DNA of 35,641 bases from CAYGWX01 sp964353855 [NCBI: uncultured bacterium] (GCA_964353855.1 CAYGWX010000009.1:31782-67422), one strand, 5' to 3'. Positions 1 through 7,147 are shown, counted from the first letter of the stretch. A program made the numbers and translations. The notes: generated from the sequence alone by a model not told the origin.

Positions 1-12
1 TAAGGAGGGGCC

Positions 13-1773
13 ATGAGAGTCTCAAGCCTTGGGATGCGTATAGCGCTTCTTTGCGCGGCGATGGTCACGCTGACCGTGGTCGTGGCCGTGGGCCTGGGGT
101 ATCTCCGGGTGCGGGGGGAGATGGAGCGGGCCCTCACCCAGGAGCTCTCCGGGCTGGCGGTCTCGGTGGCGATGCAGGTTCCCGGGGATTCCCTGGCCGT
201 GCTTCGGGTTCCAGGGGACACTCTCCTTGAGACCTACGAGTCTTTGAGGGCCTTCCTCCGCCAGATGCGTACCCGGGGGGGACTCAAGGACGACTTTACC
301 CTCCTCAGGTCCGGTCGCGGGAAAGCCGAGGTGATCGCAGGGGCGGGAAGAGCGAAGCTTCTCTTGGGCACTCCGGTTCCAGCCCGGGATGAATTCCTGG
401 CCGCGATCCGGGAGGGCCGGCCCCAGGTGACTGCGATTACGGGAGAGGGAACCGACCCCGATAGATCCCCGAAAGTCCCCGAGAAGTCCGGGGCAGGCCG
501 GGGGCAGGCGAGGGAAGGGATGGTTATCCGGGCCTACGCCCCGATCCGGTCCCCATCCGGAGGGGTAGTGGCCGCCCTGGAAATAACCCGGCAGGTAGAG
601 GCTCCGGAGGCCACGCTCGGGCGGGTCGTCGTGGCCTGGATCGGACCCTGGCTTCTCCTGGTGTCCATCTCCATCCTTGCCGGACTGCTCCTCAGTGAGA
701 GCACGACCGCCGAGGTGAGGACCCTGGCCACGGGCGTGGAGCAAGTGGCGGGAGGGGCCCTGGATGCGGCCCCGGCCCTTAGCGGGCGGGAAGAGGCTGG
801 ACGGATCGCCCGGGCGGTCAAGAGCCTGGCCTCCCACATCAAGGACATGCTCCAGGAGATCCTCGGGATGTCCACCAAGGTGGCCGAGTCGGCCGGGGAG
901 CTCTCCAGTGCGGCCAGCCAGATATCGACCTCGGTCCAGGAGGTGACGGCCACGGTCCAGGAGATCGCCAAGGGCACGGCCCTGGAGTCGGTCAAGATCG
1001 CGGACATCAAAAAAGAGATCGAAAAACTCAACCAGCTCACCAAGCAGGTGGATTCCCAGCTCAAGCTGGCCCTGGTCTCGGCCCGACGGGCCCAGGACTC
1101 GGCGGGGCTGGGGCGGGAGGCCACCCGGGCCGTGGTGACCCAGATGACGGCCATCGCCTCGGTGGTGGAGGACGGCGTGGCCCGCATGAAGCGGCTCACC
1201 GAGCGAAGCCGGCAGATTAAACAGGTCCTGGACTTCATCACCTCGGTCGCCGAGCAGACCGACATGCTGGCCCTGAACGCGGCCATCGAGGCGGCCCGGG
1301 TCGGGGAGCAGGGCAGGGGCTTCACGGTGGTGGCCGAGGAGATCCGCAAGCTGGCTGTGGAGTCGGCCCAGGCGGCCTCCGAGGTGGGAGCGCTCATCCT
1401 GGAGGTGCGCAACGACATCGCCGAGGCCTCCGGCGCCATCTCCCAGGGCGCGGGAAGCGTGGCCATGGGCAAGGAGATCGTGGAGAAGATGGACCACGAC
1501 TTCGAGGCCATCGCCAATACCGTCACGGTGAACTCCACGATGATCCAGGAGATATCCCACGTGTCCAAGGAGCAGGCTTTGGCCGCGGACGAGATCCTCC
1601 GGGCCATCGGGGAGATCTCCCAGGCGGCCCTGCAGATCTCGGCCAACGTGGAGGAAGTGGCGGCCGCGACCGAGGAGGAGGCGGCCTCCATGCAGGAGTT
1701 GACCAGCCTGGCCCAGAACCTGGCCAACCTGGCCGGGAACCTGAAGGACCTGGTCAGACGTTTCAAAGTCTGA
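13..1773 (+). CDS. Methyl-accepting chemotaxis protein (chemoreceptor)
   Basis: Transmembrane receptor that senses a periplasmic signal and controls the CheA/CheW kinase complex. The 586-aa protein has a first membrane helix at about residues 9-31, a periplasmic part of about 170 residues, and a second membrane helix at about 205-228. A HAMP-like linker follows to about 280, then a long coiled-coil signalling domain. The conserved hairpin tip lies at about 414-446 (EQTDMLALNAAIEAAR, then GRGFTVVAEEIRKLA) and contacts CheA and CheW. The C-terminus ends RRFKV, with no NWETF-type pentapeptide for CheR/CheB docking. The periplasmic part shows no Cache or PAS motif I can name, so the ligand is unknown. 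The start is well supported by TAAGGAGG at 1-8 just ahead of the ATG. A CheW-like gene follows 51 nt downstream. Confidence 0.95.
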   Translation: MRVSSLGMRIALLCAAMVTLTVVVAVGLGYLRVRGEMERALTQELSGLAVSVAMQVPGDSLAVLRVPGDTLLETYESLRAFLRQMRTRGGLKDDFTLLRSGRGKAEVIAGAGRAKLLLGTPVPARDEFLAAIREGRPQVTAITGEGTDPDRSPKVPEKSGAGRGQAREGMVIRAYAPIRSPSGGVVAALEITRQVEAPEATLGRVVVAWIGPWLLLVSISILAGLLLSESTTAEVRTLATGVEQVAGGALDAAPALSGREEAGRIARAVKSLASHIKDMLQEILGMSTKVAESAGELSSAASQISTSVQEVTATVQEIAKGTALESVKIADIKKEIEKLNQLTKQVDSQLKLALVSARRAQDSAGLGREATRAVVTQMTAIASVVEDGVARMKRLTERSRQIKQVLDFITSVAEQTDMLALNAAIEAARVGEQGRGFTVVAEEIRKLAVESAQAASEVGALILEVRNDIAEASGAISQGAGSVAMGKEIVEKMDHDFEAIANTVTVNSTMIQEISHVSKEQALAADEILRAIGEISQAALQISANVEEVAAATEEEAASMQELTSLAQNLANLAGNLKDLVRRFKV

Positions 1774-1783
1774 TTTGTTTTTA

Positions 1784-1807
1784 GTTGTTAGTTTTTGGAC
1801 TAACAAC
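1784..1807. repeat. Perfect 8-bp inverted repeat between the MCP and cheW-like genes
   Basis: GTTGTTAG (1784-1791) and CTAACAAC (1800-1807) are perfect inverted copies separated by 8 nt that include TTTTT. The arms sit in an AT-rich spacer in an otherwise GC-rich region. It could be a weak transcript hairpin or part of a dispersed spacer repeat; similar AACAA/ACCAA wording recurs near 7830 and 8645. It lacks a following T-tract, so I do not call it a terminator. Confidence 0.5.
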
Positions 1808-1824
1808 CCACAACCAAGAACCCC

Positions 1825-2325
1825 ATGCCTCTCTTTTTAGAAATTCGTCTGGGCGAACGACGGTACGGGGTGGCCGCCCGGAGCCTTGCCGGAGTGAGCT
1901 ATGTGGGCCCGTTCCTGGACCAGGTCCCGGGGCTACCGCGGTGGTTCTGCGGTCTGACCCCGCTGGGCCAGGAGGAGGCCGGAGTGGTGGACTTGGGGGA
2001 CTACCTGGGCCTGGGACAGACGCTATCCGTCCGGCCGAGGACGGCCCTTCTCTTGGTCCGGAGAGGAAGCTTCGATAAACCGGGGGCAGGCCAGACCGTG
2101 GGTTTCGCCGTGACCGACCTCCTGGGGACCCGGGAGGTTTCGGTGGATTCCCTTCACCCGGTTCCGCCTCCGGCCGAGAGTGCGGCCAACCACCGTTTCC
2201 TGGCCGGGGCCGCTGAGGTGAGCGGCGAACTGCTCGTGATCCTCTCCCCCCAGATGCTGCTCTCGGATGCGGAGTGGGCCAAGCTGACCAGGGCCCTGAA
2301 ACAAGCTGAGCAGTCGAACCGGTGA
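1825..2325 (+). CDS. CheW-like chemotaxis coupling protein
   Basis: Small cytoplasmic protein (166 aa) that looks like a single CheW domain, the SH3-like adaptor linking chemoreceptors to CheA. Supporting features are the N-terminal pattern LEIRLGERRYGV, the typical VPGLPRWFCGL stretch at about residues 35-45, and VVDLGDYLGL at about 55-64. These match the order of the family (self-recognition strand, then 'VPG..W..GL', then 'V(P)VVDL...LGL'). It is divergent: the usual 'LRG' and 'E.IL' wording is weak. It lies 51 nt after the chemoreceptor, so the two are probably co-transcribed and the protein may be dedicated to that receptor. No cheA or cheY lies in the window. The start at ATG 1825 has only a weak ribosome site. 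Confidence 0.8.
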   Translation: MPLFLEIRLGERRYGVAARSLAGVSYVGPFLDQVPGLPRWFCGLTPLGQEEAGVVDLGDYLGLGQTLSVRPRTALLLVRRGSFDKPGAGQTVGFAVTDLLGTREVSVDSLHPVPPPAESAANHRFLAGAAEVSGELLVILSPQMLLSDAEWAKLTRALKQAEQSNR

Positions 2326-2337
2326 CAAGGTGATGAG

Positions 2338-3267
2338 GTGGAGACCCTGCGATTGAATTCCCTTTTCACTTTTTCACTGTTCCTCTTTTTCGCTTTTCTG
2401 CCCTTAACAGGTTGCGCGCCCAAGGCGCCGCCCTTCGACGGCCAGGCGGCATACGGCGAACTCCTCAAGCAGTGCTCCTTCGGGCCCAGGAACCCGGGGA
2501 GCGAGGGCCACCGGGCCTGCGGGGAGTACCTCGCCGGCCGGCTCCGGGAGCTGACCGATGAAGTTGTGGAGCAGCGTTTCACGCACCGCGATTCGGCGAG
2601 CGGGGATTCCTTCGAGCTCACCAACTACATCGGGATCGTGAACCCCAAACAGGGGAAGCGCGTGCTGCTGGCCGCGCACTGGGACACCCGCCCCCGGGCC
2701 GACCAGGACCCGGATCCGGCCAACCGGGAGAAGCCGATCCTGGGCGCGAACGACGGGGCCTCCGGGGTTTCCGTGCTTCTGGAGCTGGCCCGGATGTTCC
2801 AGAAGACCCGGCCCGCGGTGGGCGTGGACATCGTGTTCTTCGACGGCGAGGACTACGGCCGGGAGGGGCCGGGGGGTGAGCTGGGAGACTATTTCCTGGG
2901 CTCGCAGTATTTCGCCCGGCACCTGGGCCCCTACCGACCGGAATACGGCATCCTTCTGGACATGGTCGGGGACAAGGACCTGTCCATCCCCCTGGAGGCG
3001 AACTCCCTGCGCGCCGCGCCCCTGGTCATGGAGAAGATATGGAAGGCGGCGCGGGTTTTGAAGGTCCCGGCCTTCAAGCAGACTCAGGGGCCGATGGTCT
3101 CCGATGACCATATCCCGCTGCTCATGGCCGGGATCCCCGTGGTGGACCTGATCGACTTCGACTATCCCCGCTGGCACACCCTCGGGGACACTCCGGAGGC
3201 CACGAGCCCGGCCAGCCTTTCGGCCGTGGGCCGGGTGGTGGCCCTGGTGGTGTATTCGGAGAAGTAG
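2338..3267 (+). CDS. Lipoprotein M28-family peptidase / glutaminyl-peptide cyclotransferase-like
   Basis: Predicted envelope lipoprotein (309 aa) of the zinc-dependent M28 fold, which holds aminopeptidases and bacterial/animal-type glutaminyl cyclases. A signal peptide at residues 1-25 ends in a lipobox (LTG-Cys26). Likely metal and catalytic residues are H114 and D116 (HWDTRP), D139 (GANDGASG), E171 and D172 (FFDGED), D208 (LDMVGDKD), D257/H258 (SDDHIP) and H280 (WHTLGDTPE). The order NDGASG, then FDGED, then WHTLGDT resembles glutaminyl cyclases more than broad aminopeptidases, but the substrate cannot be settled from sequence. Translation appears to start at GTG 2338, 12 nt after the cheW-like stop; an ATG in this frame is not available earlier. 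Next gene starts 2 nt downstream. Confidence 0.85.
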   Translation: METLRLNSLFTFSLFLFFAFLPLTGCAPKAPPFDGQAAYGELLKQCSFGPRNPGSEGHRACGEYLAGRLRELTDEVVEQRFTHRDSASGDSFELTNYIGIVNPKQGKRVLLAAHWDTRPRADQDPDPANREKPILGANDGASGVSVLLELARMFQKTRPAVGVDIVFFDGEDYGREGPGGELGDYFLGSQYFARHLGPYRPEYGILLDMVGDKDLSIPLEANSLRAAPLVMEKIWKAARVLKVPAFKQTQGPMVSDDHIPLLMAGIPVVDLIDFDYPRWHTLGDTPEATSPASLSAVGRVVALVVYSEK

Positions 3268-3269
3268 GG

Positions 3270-3410
3270 ATGATCGGCCTCTCCCGGCAGGAGAAGATGA
3301 TCCTCCTCTTCCTTCTGAGCATGGCCCTCCTGGGAGGGGGAGTTCTTTTCGCCAAACGCCGCTGGCCCGGGTTCGCCCCGGATCTCGTGGTTTCCGGGCA
3401 GGAAAAATAA
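3270..3410 (+). CDS. 46-aa single-pass membrane microprotein, possible ComEA N-terminal stub
   Basis: Short reading frame starting at ATG 3270, 2 nt after the preceding stop, and ending at TAA 3408-3410. It starts MIGLSRQEKM, has one hydrophobic helix at about residues 10-28 (ILLFLLSMALLGGGVLF), and ends with a basic stop-transfer KRR and a short polar tail. 'LSRQEK..LLFL' resembles, from memory of the family, the N-terminal anchor of ComEA-type helix-hairpin-helix DNA-binding proteins. No helix-hairpin-helix part follows before the stop, nor did I find one downstream. It may therefore be a truncated remnant or a real small membrane protein. Tight spacing suggests translational coupling with the M28 gene. 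Confidence 0.45.
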   Translation: MIGLSRQEKMILLFLLSMALLGGGVLFAKRRWPGFAPDLVVSGQEK

Positions 3411-3463
3411 GGCTCGGATTTCCGGGCCGGAACCCAAAACCCCAGGAACCCTTGAAACCTTCG

Positions 3464-4312
3464 ATGAAGATGCGAACTGTTAAGACCGCGTTGAGCCTGT
3501 TCCTTCTCGCCTGCACGGCCCTGCCCGCCGGGGCCCAGCCGGGCTTCAAGGACCTCGTGGTCCGCCTCAGGCTGGACAAGGCCCGCTACCTCGCGGGCGA
3601 GCCGGCCTGGGCCGAGGTCCGGCTCTCCAACCCGGACAGCGTCCTGCTCATGGCCTGGCTTTCCCCCGGGCTGGCTGCGGTCGCCGGGATCCAGGTCTTC
3701 TCATCAGATGGAAAGGAGATTACCACGCACTGCTGGGACTCGCGGATCGCCACGCCGGTGAGCCTGGCCGTGCCGCCCCGGAAGACGGGCTTCCTCTCCC
3801 GGCTGGAGCTTTCCCGGTGCTTCGGGAATGAGAAGGAGAGGAACTTTCTTCCCGGGCGCTACGGGCTCAGGGCCCGGTTCACGACCCTGGACAGGGAACA
3901 GGCGGTCTCGGACAGCGCCTCCTTCGAGGTGGTTGCTCCGGAAGGGCCCGAGAAGGAGCTCTACGAGGAGATCCTCCGGACCAGGGGGAGCCGTCTGGAA
4001 AAGCTCTGCCGGAAGAATCCCCGGAGCGCCTATGCCCCGCTTCTGGCGATGAGATACTTCGGCGGCGCGACCCTGAAAGGGGGCCGGAAGACCCTGCAGC
4101 GGGGCATCGAGCTCTGCAAGGACCTCATCGCCCAGGGGCCGGACCGGGTCTCGTCTGCGGTCCTGGTGGATTCCCTCGCGGCCCTGTCCGGCCGCCTGGC
4201 CGGAGCGGGAACTGCTCGGAAGAATCTCGAAGGGATCGTCTCCCGGCATCCCGGGACCGCGGCCTCGGAAGCGGCCGGGGCCGCGCTCTCCAGGCTGGGG
4301 GACGGAAAGTAG
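3464..4312 (+). CDS. Secreted hypothetical protein, beta-sandwich plus helical C-terminus
   Basis: Unrecognised protein of about 282 aa. An N-terminal signal peptide is clear (hydrophobic stretch, then ALPAGAQ cleavage-like site), so it is exported. The N-terminal half (about 25-160) has alternating beta-like patterns such as 'LDKARYLAGEPAWAEVRLSN', which reads like an Ig-like/macroglobulin-type extracellular domain. The C-terminal half is helical and TPR-like (ELYEEILRTRG, ARKNLEGIVSRHPG), the style of proteins that assess tolerance or assemble envelope complexes. Three starts are possible: TTG 3452, ATG 3464 and ATG 3470. I chose 3464 because it keeps a normal signal peptide; AGGA at 3444-3447 actually fits TTG 3452 better. 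The stop is 4 nt before the transposase-like gene. Confidence 0.7.
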   Translation: MKMRTVKTALSLFLLACTALPAGAQPGFKDLVVRLRLDKARYLAGEPAWAEVRLSNPDSVLLMAWLSPGLAAVAGIQVFSSDGKEITTHCWDSRIATPVSLAVPPRKTGFLSRLELSRCFGNEKERNFLPGRYGLRARFTTLDREQAVSDSASFEVVAPEGPEKELYEEILRTRGSRLEKLCRKNPRSAYAPLLAMRYFGGATLKGGRKTLQRGIELCKDLIAQGPDRVSSAVLVDSLAALSGRLAGAGTARKNLEGIVSRHPGTAASEAAGAALSRLGDGK

Positions 4313-4316
4313 GGGA

Positions 4317-4814
4317 ATGGCCGACAACCTGGTCAAGTACCTGGCCTGGAAGCGCAAGCGCGCGATGTTCGCCGACCAGTCCCGCGAGGACAACCGCCTG
4401 GTCTGCGCGGTCACGATGCTGGTGGACGGAAGCCGGATGGACCTGGACGGAGACGGCGGGCCGGCCCGGGCCCTGATCGCGGCCCTGGAGGAGATCACCA
4501 AGCGCTCGCCGTTCGAGCTCCTGGCCTATTCCCTTCTGCCGGACCACCTGAACATCCTGCTCGCGGCCCGCTCGGCCGGGGCCTCGCTCCGGCTCTTCCT
4601 CAACGAGATGCGCCTGCGCTGCCACAAGGCCTACCGCAAGGCGGGCGGGAAGGGGAAGCTCTGGCAGGAGCATTACATCGACCACACCCTGGCCCTCAGC
4701 GAGGACCTGACCCTGGCGGCCCGGAAGATGGTCTCGGTGCCGGTGGAGAAGGGCCTGGTCGCGAAGCCGGGGGACTGGGCGTACGCCTGGATGGCGCCCA
4801 AGATGCCGTGGTAA
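4317..4814 (+). CDS. Degenerate IS200/Y1-type (REP-associated) transposase-like protein
   Basis: This 165-aa protein has the overall layout of Y1/HUH transposases of the REP-associated (TnpA-REP, RAYT) type. It has a core strand ending LLPDHLNILL where the family has 'MPNHVHLL', then a helix (LRLFLNEMRLRCHKAYRK), then LWQEHYIDHTL, then VPVEKGLVAKPGDWAYAW where the family has 'NPVRAGLV..P.dy.wSS'. The two active-site elements appear lost. The HUH motif reads H77-L-N79 instead of His-x-His, and the catalytic Tyr expected four residues before the 'NPV' position is Lys137. I infer a fold retained without DNA cleavage, i.e. a domesticated or dying copy. Codon use matches its GC-rich neighbours and it sits 4 nt after the preceding gene, not between terminal repeats. 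Confidence 0.65.
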   Translation: MADNLVKYLAWKRKRAMFADQSREDNRLVCAVTMLVDGSRMDLDGDGGPARALIAALEEITKRSPFELLAYSLLPDHLNILLAARSAGASLRLFLNEMRLRCHKAYRKAGGKGKLWQEHYIDHTLALSEDLTLAARKMVSVPVEKGLVAKPGDWAYAWMAPKMPW

Positions 4815-4833
4815 GCTATGAAGAGTAGAGAGT

Positions 4834-4884
4834 AGAGGGTAGCGAGTAGAGAGATGGAGTCGTTATTTTTTCTCGCTACTCTCT
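4834..4884. repeat. Inverted repeat upstream of the cyclic-nucleotide-binding gene
   Basis: A 13-bp stem with one G.T pair joins 4834-4846 (AGAGGGTAGCGAG) and 4872-4884 (CTCGCTACTCTCT) across a 25-nt loop. The whole spacer 4820-4900 is built from 'agtagagag' words on the left and their complements on the right; a second CTCGCTAC follows at about 4892. A related block follows the next gene (5621-5700). It could form a transcript hairpin just ahead of the ribosome site of the next gene, or be a dispersed MITE-like or simple-repeat element. Confidence 0.6.
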
Positions 4885-4925
4885 CCTTGCTCCTCGCTAC
4901 TGCATTTGTAAAGGAGGGATGACTG

Positions 4926-5612
4926 ATGCCTGGGGTCCTGTTGGGCGAGTTTCTCATCGAGAAGGGGTTCATCACCAAGCAGCACCTGGAGGAGGCCCTG
5001 CAGACCCAGCGGGTCTTCGCGGGGAAGAAGCTGGGCGAGCTCCTGGTGGACGGGGGCTACCTCACCCGGGAGGTGCTGGAGCAGGCCCTGGCCATGCAGC
5101 AGACCCTCCGGGGCCAGGTCCGGGAGGCCGCCCCGCAGGAGAAGGCCGGGTTCCTGGGCAAGGTCCCGCTGCTCAAGGAGCTCAGCGCGGAGGAGCTCGA
5201 CGAGCTGACCGCGCTCACCCGGGTGGAGACCTTCCCGCGCGGGCACCTCATCTTCGTGGAGAGCGAGGACGGGGAGGCGGCCTACTTCCTGGTCACCGGG
5301 TCGGTGCGCCTGGTGAAGTCCAGCCCCAGCGGGGGGGAGGAGGAGCTGGGCACGGCCGGGGACGGGGATGTCTTCGGCGAGGCCGAGATGCTTTACGCCG
5401 GCCAGCGGGCGCTCACGGCCTACGTGCAGATGGACAGCACGGCGGTGGTCCTGGGCAAGAAGGAGTTCGACGGCCTGCTGGAGCGGAACCCGGCGCTGGG
5501 GATCAAGCTCATGCGCCTGTTCGGAGGGAGCGTGGCCCTGCGCCTGCGCGACTCCCTGACGAAGCACGTGGAGGACGCGGTCCACGTGCGGTCCTCCAAG
5601 GGGTTCATCTGA
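4926..5612 (+). CDS. Cyclic nucleotide-binding (CNB/Crp-fold) protein with GspE/MshE-N-like N-terminus
   Basis: Cytoplasmic 228-aa protein. Residues 1-60 hold two copies of a short helical motif (LGEFLIEKGFITKQHLEEAL and LGELLVDGGYLTREVLEQAL), the style of the N-terminal domain of type II secretion/pilus ATPases (MshEN/GspE-N), which in some members binds c-di-GMP. Residues 76-205 form a cyclic-nucleotide-binding domain. The phosphate-binding cassette is FGEAEMLYAGQRAL, with E152 and R161 in the places that contact the ribose and phosphate, so binding of cAMP or cGMP is plausible. There is no helix-turn-helix after it, so it is not a Crp-type transcription factor. The start is set by AAGGAGGG (4911-4918) 7 nt before the ATG. 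A class III cyclase is encoded 4.8 kb downstream. Confidence 0.85.
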   Translation: MPGVLLGEFLIEKGFITKQHLEEALQTQRVFAGKKLGELLVDGGYLTREVLEQALAMQQTLRGQVREAAPQEKAGFLGKVPLLKELSAEELDELTALTRVETFPRGHLIFVESEDGEAAYFLVTGSVRLVKSSPSGGEEELGTAGDGDVFGEAEMLYAGQRALTAYVQMDSTAVVLGKKEFDGLLERNPALGIKLMRLFGGSVALRLRDSLTKHVEDAVHVRSSKGFI

Positions 5613-5620
5613 TGCCGGAG

Positions 5621-5680
5621 GAGTAGAGAGTGGCAAGCAGCGAGTAGCGAGATTATCTGTCTTTGCTTTTCTCTCTACTC
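5621..5680. repeat. Second 'agtagagag' inverted repeat, after the cyclic-nucleotide-binding gene
   Basis: GAGTAGAGAG (5621-5630) and CTCTCTACTC (5671-5680) are perfect inverted copies; the complement word continues in three more copies to about 5703. The left arm begins only 8 nt after the stop of the preceding gene. Wording is shared with the block at 4820-4900, so the gene is bracketed by two members of one repeat family. It may serve as a terminator-like hairpin, though no clean T-tract follows. Confidence 0.6.
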
Positions 5681-5711
5681 TCTACCCTCTACTCTCTACT
5701 TTGAGGTGGTC

Positions 5712-5741
5712 TTGACAGGGTGGGGGAGTATGTGGTAGTAT
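5712..5741 (+). promoter_or_regulatory. Sigma-70-type promoter upstream of the zinc-ribbon gene
   Basis: TTGACA at 5712-5717 and TAGTAT at 5736-5741 are separated by 18 bp. The -35 is a perfect match and the -10 matches at four positions. It would give a leader of about 245 nt before the ATG at 5993. Confidence 0.55.
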
Positions 5742-5992
5742 TCTGACCGTCGGTCGCACCATGGAGTCCACGGTTTCGGGGAACTCGGAGGGGTCCTGGT
5801 TTGTTAGAGTTGGTGAAGGGTTTTAGAATGACGTCGGACGAAGCGCCCCTGAGACGGGGCGGGGGGAAGAACAGCGCCCCCTTCGCTTTGCTACAACAGC
5901 CTGCCCTGAACTTGTTTCAGGGTCGTTTGCTTTTGCCCGGATTCGCTGCTTTCCAGCTCAAGGGCCTTTTCGCGCCCGGAAAGGAGAAGACG
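5742..5992 (+). other. Long untranslated leader with two small dyads
   Basis: No convincing gene in this roughly 250-nt stretch. It contains GCCCC-TGAGA-CGGGGC at about 5846-5861 and the dyad CCCTGAA/TTCAGGG at about 5905-5923 (ccctgaacttgtttcaggg). The second has the wording of palindromes that are dispersed in many bacterial genomes. The frame upstream of ATG 5993 is open from TTG 5801, but the ribosome site AAGGAG at 5981-5986 and the signal peptide both support 5993 as the real start. Confidence 0.4.
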
Positions 5993-6748
5993 ATGAAAGG
6001 CTTATTCGTTATCACGGTCGCCCTGTTCGTCCTCGGAACAGGTCTGGCTCACGCCCAGCCCCTGCCTCCCTCACAAGCGGGCGCGGTGACGGACTCCGTG
6101 AAGAGCTACAAACTCTGCCCCAAGTGCGGGGTGGCGAACCTTCCCGAGGCCCTGTTCTGCTATTCCTGCGGCGCGGCCTTCGAGGCCGGGGCGGTCCCGG
6201 CGGTCCTTCCGGAGAGCGCCAGGGCGGATACGTCGCGGGCCGGGGTCTGCCCGGCGTGCGGGTCGGCGGGATTACCTGAGGCCCAGTTCTGCAGCCGCTG
6301 CGGGGCTTCCTTTACCGAAACCCCTTCCCCGGGCCCGCACCGAAAGGTCGAGTCCGGGCCGAAGAAGCAGCCGGTTGTGGCTTTCGGCCTTTCGCTGCTC
6401 CTGCCCGGAACTGGACAGTTTTACAACGGCCAGCCGGTTAAGGGGTTCGTGTTTCTGGGCAGTTACCTTGTTGGCTGGGGTTTGCTTATGGACGGTCTCC
6501 GTGAGGCCTTTGCGCACATGGATTCGGGACCCCAGGGGGCCGGGTCAATTCAAATTTTTTCCGGGCTCATTTTGGGCGGCGGGTCCTGGGTCACGAGCAT
6601 GATTGATGCCCCGACCTCTGCCACTGATATCAACCATCGCCGGGGCTACTCCGCCTTGACCTCTCCCGGGGTCGGCCTGGTCTTTGCGCCCGACCACCGG
6701 AACTCAAGGCGCCTTCAGCCCGGGGTTGGCTTGAGGGCGGGGTTTTAG
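5993..6748 (+). CDS. Double zinc-ribbon membrane protein with signal peptide (DUF5683/TM2-like C-terminus)
   Basis: 251-aa protein of unknown role. Residues 1-22 look like a signal peptide (LFVITVALFVLGTGLAHAQ). Two zinc ribbons of the CxxC...CxxC type follow: C42/C45/C56/C59 (CPKCG...CYSCG) and C86/C89/C100/C103 (CPACG...CSRCG). After a Pro/Lys linker the C-terminal part (about 128-225) has hydrophobic segments with LLLPGTGQFYNGQPVKGF, the 'GxGQ.Y.G...KG' signature of small TM2/DUF5683-like membrane domains. An export signal ahead of zinc ribbons is unusual, since such ribbons are mostly cytoplasmic. The stretch could instead be a first membrane anchor. The start is fixed by AAGGAG 6 nt upstream. 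The 3' end runs into a minisatellite. Confidence 0.7.
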   Translation: MKGLFVITVALFVLGTGLAHAQPLPPSQAGAVTDSVKSYKLCPKCGVANLPEALFCYSCGAAFEAGAVPAVLPESARADTSRAGVCPACGSAGLPEAQFCSRCGASFTETPSPGPHRKVESGPKKQPVVAFGLSLLLPGTGQFYNGQPVKGFVFLGSYLVGWGLLMDGLREAFAHMDSGPQGAGSIQIFSGLILGGGSWVTSMIDAPTSATDINHRRGYSALTSPGVGLVFAPDHRNSRRLQPGVGLRAGF

Positions 6749-6804
6749 CGCCTCGCGGAGCCCGACTGAGGGGGCGGGGACGGAGGGACCGCCTTTCGCA
6801 TTCG

Positions 6805-7032
6805 GAATCGGGAGGTCCCGGTCGGCAAGCGGGATGGCCCGGATGGGGATAGGGAGGTCCCGGATGGCAAGCGGGGCGGCACGGGTGGGAATCGGGAGGT
6901 CCCGGTCGGGGATAGGGAGGTCCCGGACGGCAAGCGGGGCGGCTCGGGCGGGGATAGGGAGGTCCCGGATGGGAAGCGGGAAGCCCCGGATGGCAAGCGG
7001 GAGGTCCCGGGCGGGAATCGGGAAGGGGGTGG
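6805..7032. repeat. 21-bp tandem repeat (minisatellite), about 10.9 copies
   Basis: Ten full units of exactly 21 bp (6805, 6826, 6847, 6868, 6889, 6910, 6931, 6952, 6973, 6994) and a partial one from 7015. The commonest unit core is GGGAGGTCCCGG followed by (a/t)(t/c)GG; unit starts alternate between GAATC, CAAGC and GGATA. Each typical unit carries GGGA..TCCC, a small dyad. As 21 is divisible by three, several frames on both strands stay open and read as 7-residue repeats. Codon use, the absence of a ribosome site and the mirrored openness on both strands argue against coding. The repeat lies between the zinc-ribbon gene and the hypothetical gene at 7148. Confidence 0.9.
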
Positions 7033-7086
7033 TTAAAGGGCTAAGCACAATCAGGGCAATCAGTTAGTCTGTTATACAAGGAGAAA

Positions 7087-7146
7087 GGAGACCCCGACCA
7101 AAACTTGGCCGGGTGGGTTAAAACGCCCAATTTTGAGGAGGTCTCC
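7087..7146 (+). promoter_or_regulatory. Leader hairpin that would enclose the Shine-Dalgarno of the next gene
   Basis: GGAGACC (7087-7093) pairs with GGTCTCC (7140-7146). Inside it CAAAA-c-TTGG (7099-7108) pairs with CCAATTTTG (7127-7135) with one bulged base. The ribosome site GAGGAGG (7135-7141) is caught between and partly inside the two stems, and the ATG follows at 7148. Folding would hide the site, so this reads as a translational control element. No known riboswitch class is recognised. Confidence 0.5.
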
Positions 7147-7147
7147 A

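Noticed and set aside
22-1806. Long antisense frame over the chemoreceptor gene
   Set aside because: High GC in third positions leaves the opposite strand open; the protein is low-complexity and the + strand protein is a clear chemoreceptor. The same holds for the long antisense frames over the cyclase, DUF1385 and murA genes.
5761-5826. 21-codon reading frame in the leader of the zinc-ribbon gene
   Set aside because: No ribosome site and no recognisable peptide; too short to support.
6704-7067. Open frames through the 21-bp repeat on both strands, reading as 7-residue repeats
   Set aside because: They exist only because the unit length is divisible by three; no ribosome site, no signal and the same openness on both strands, so I treat the segment as a non-coding repeat.
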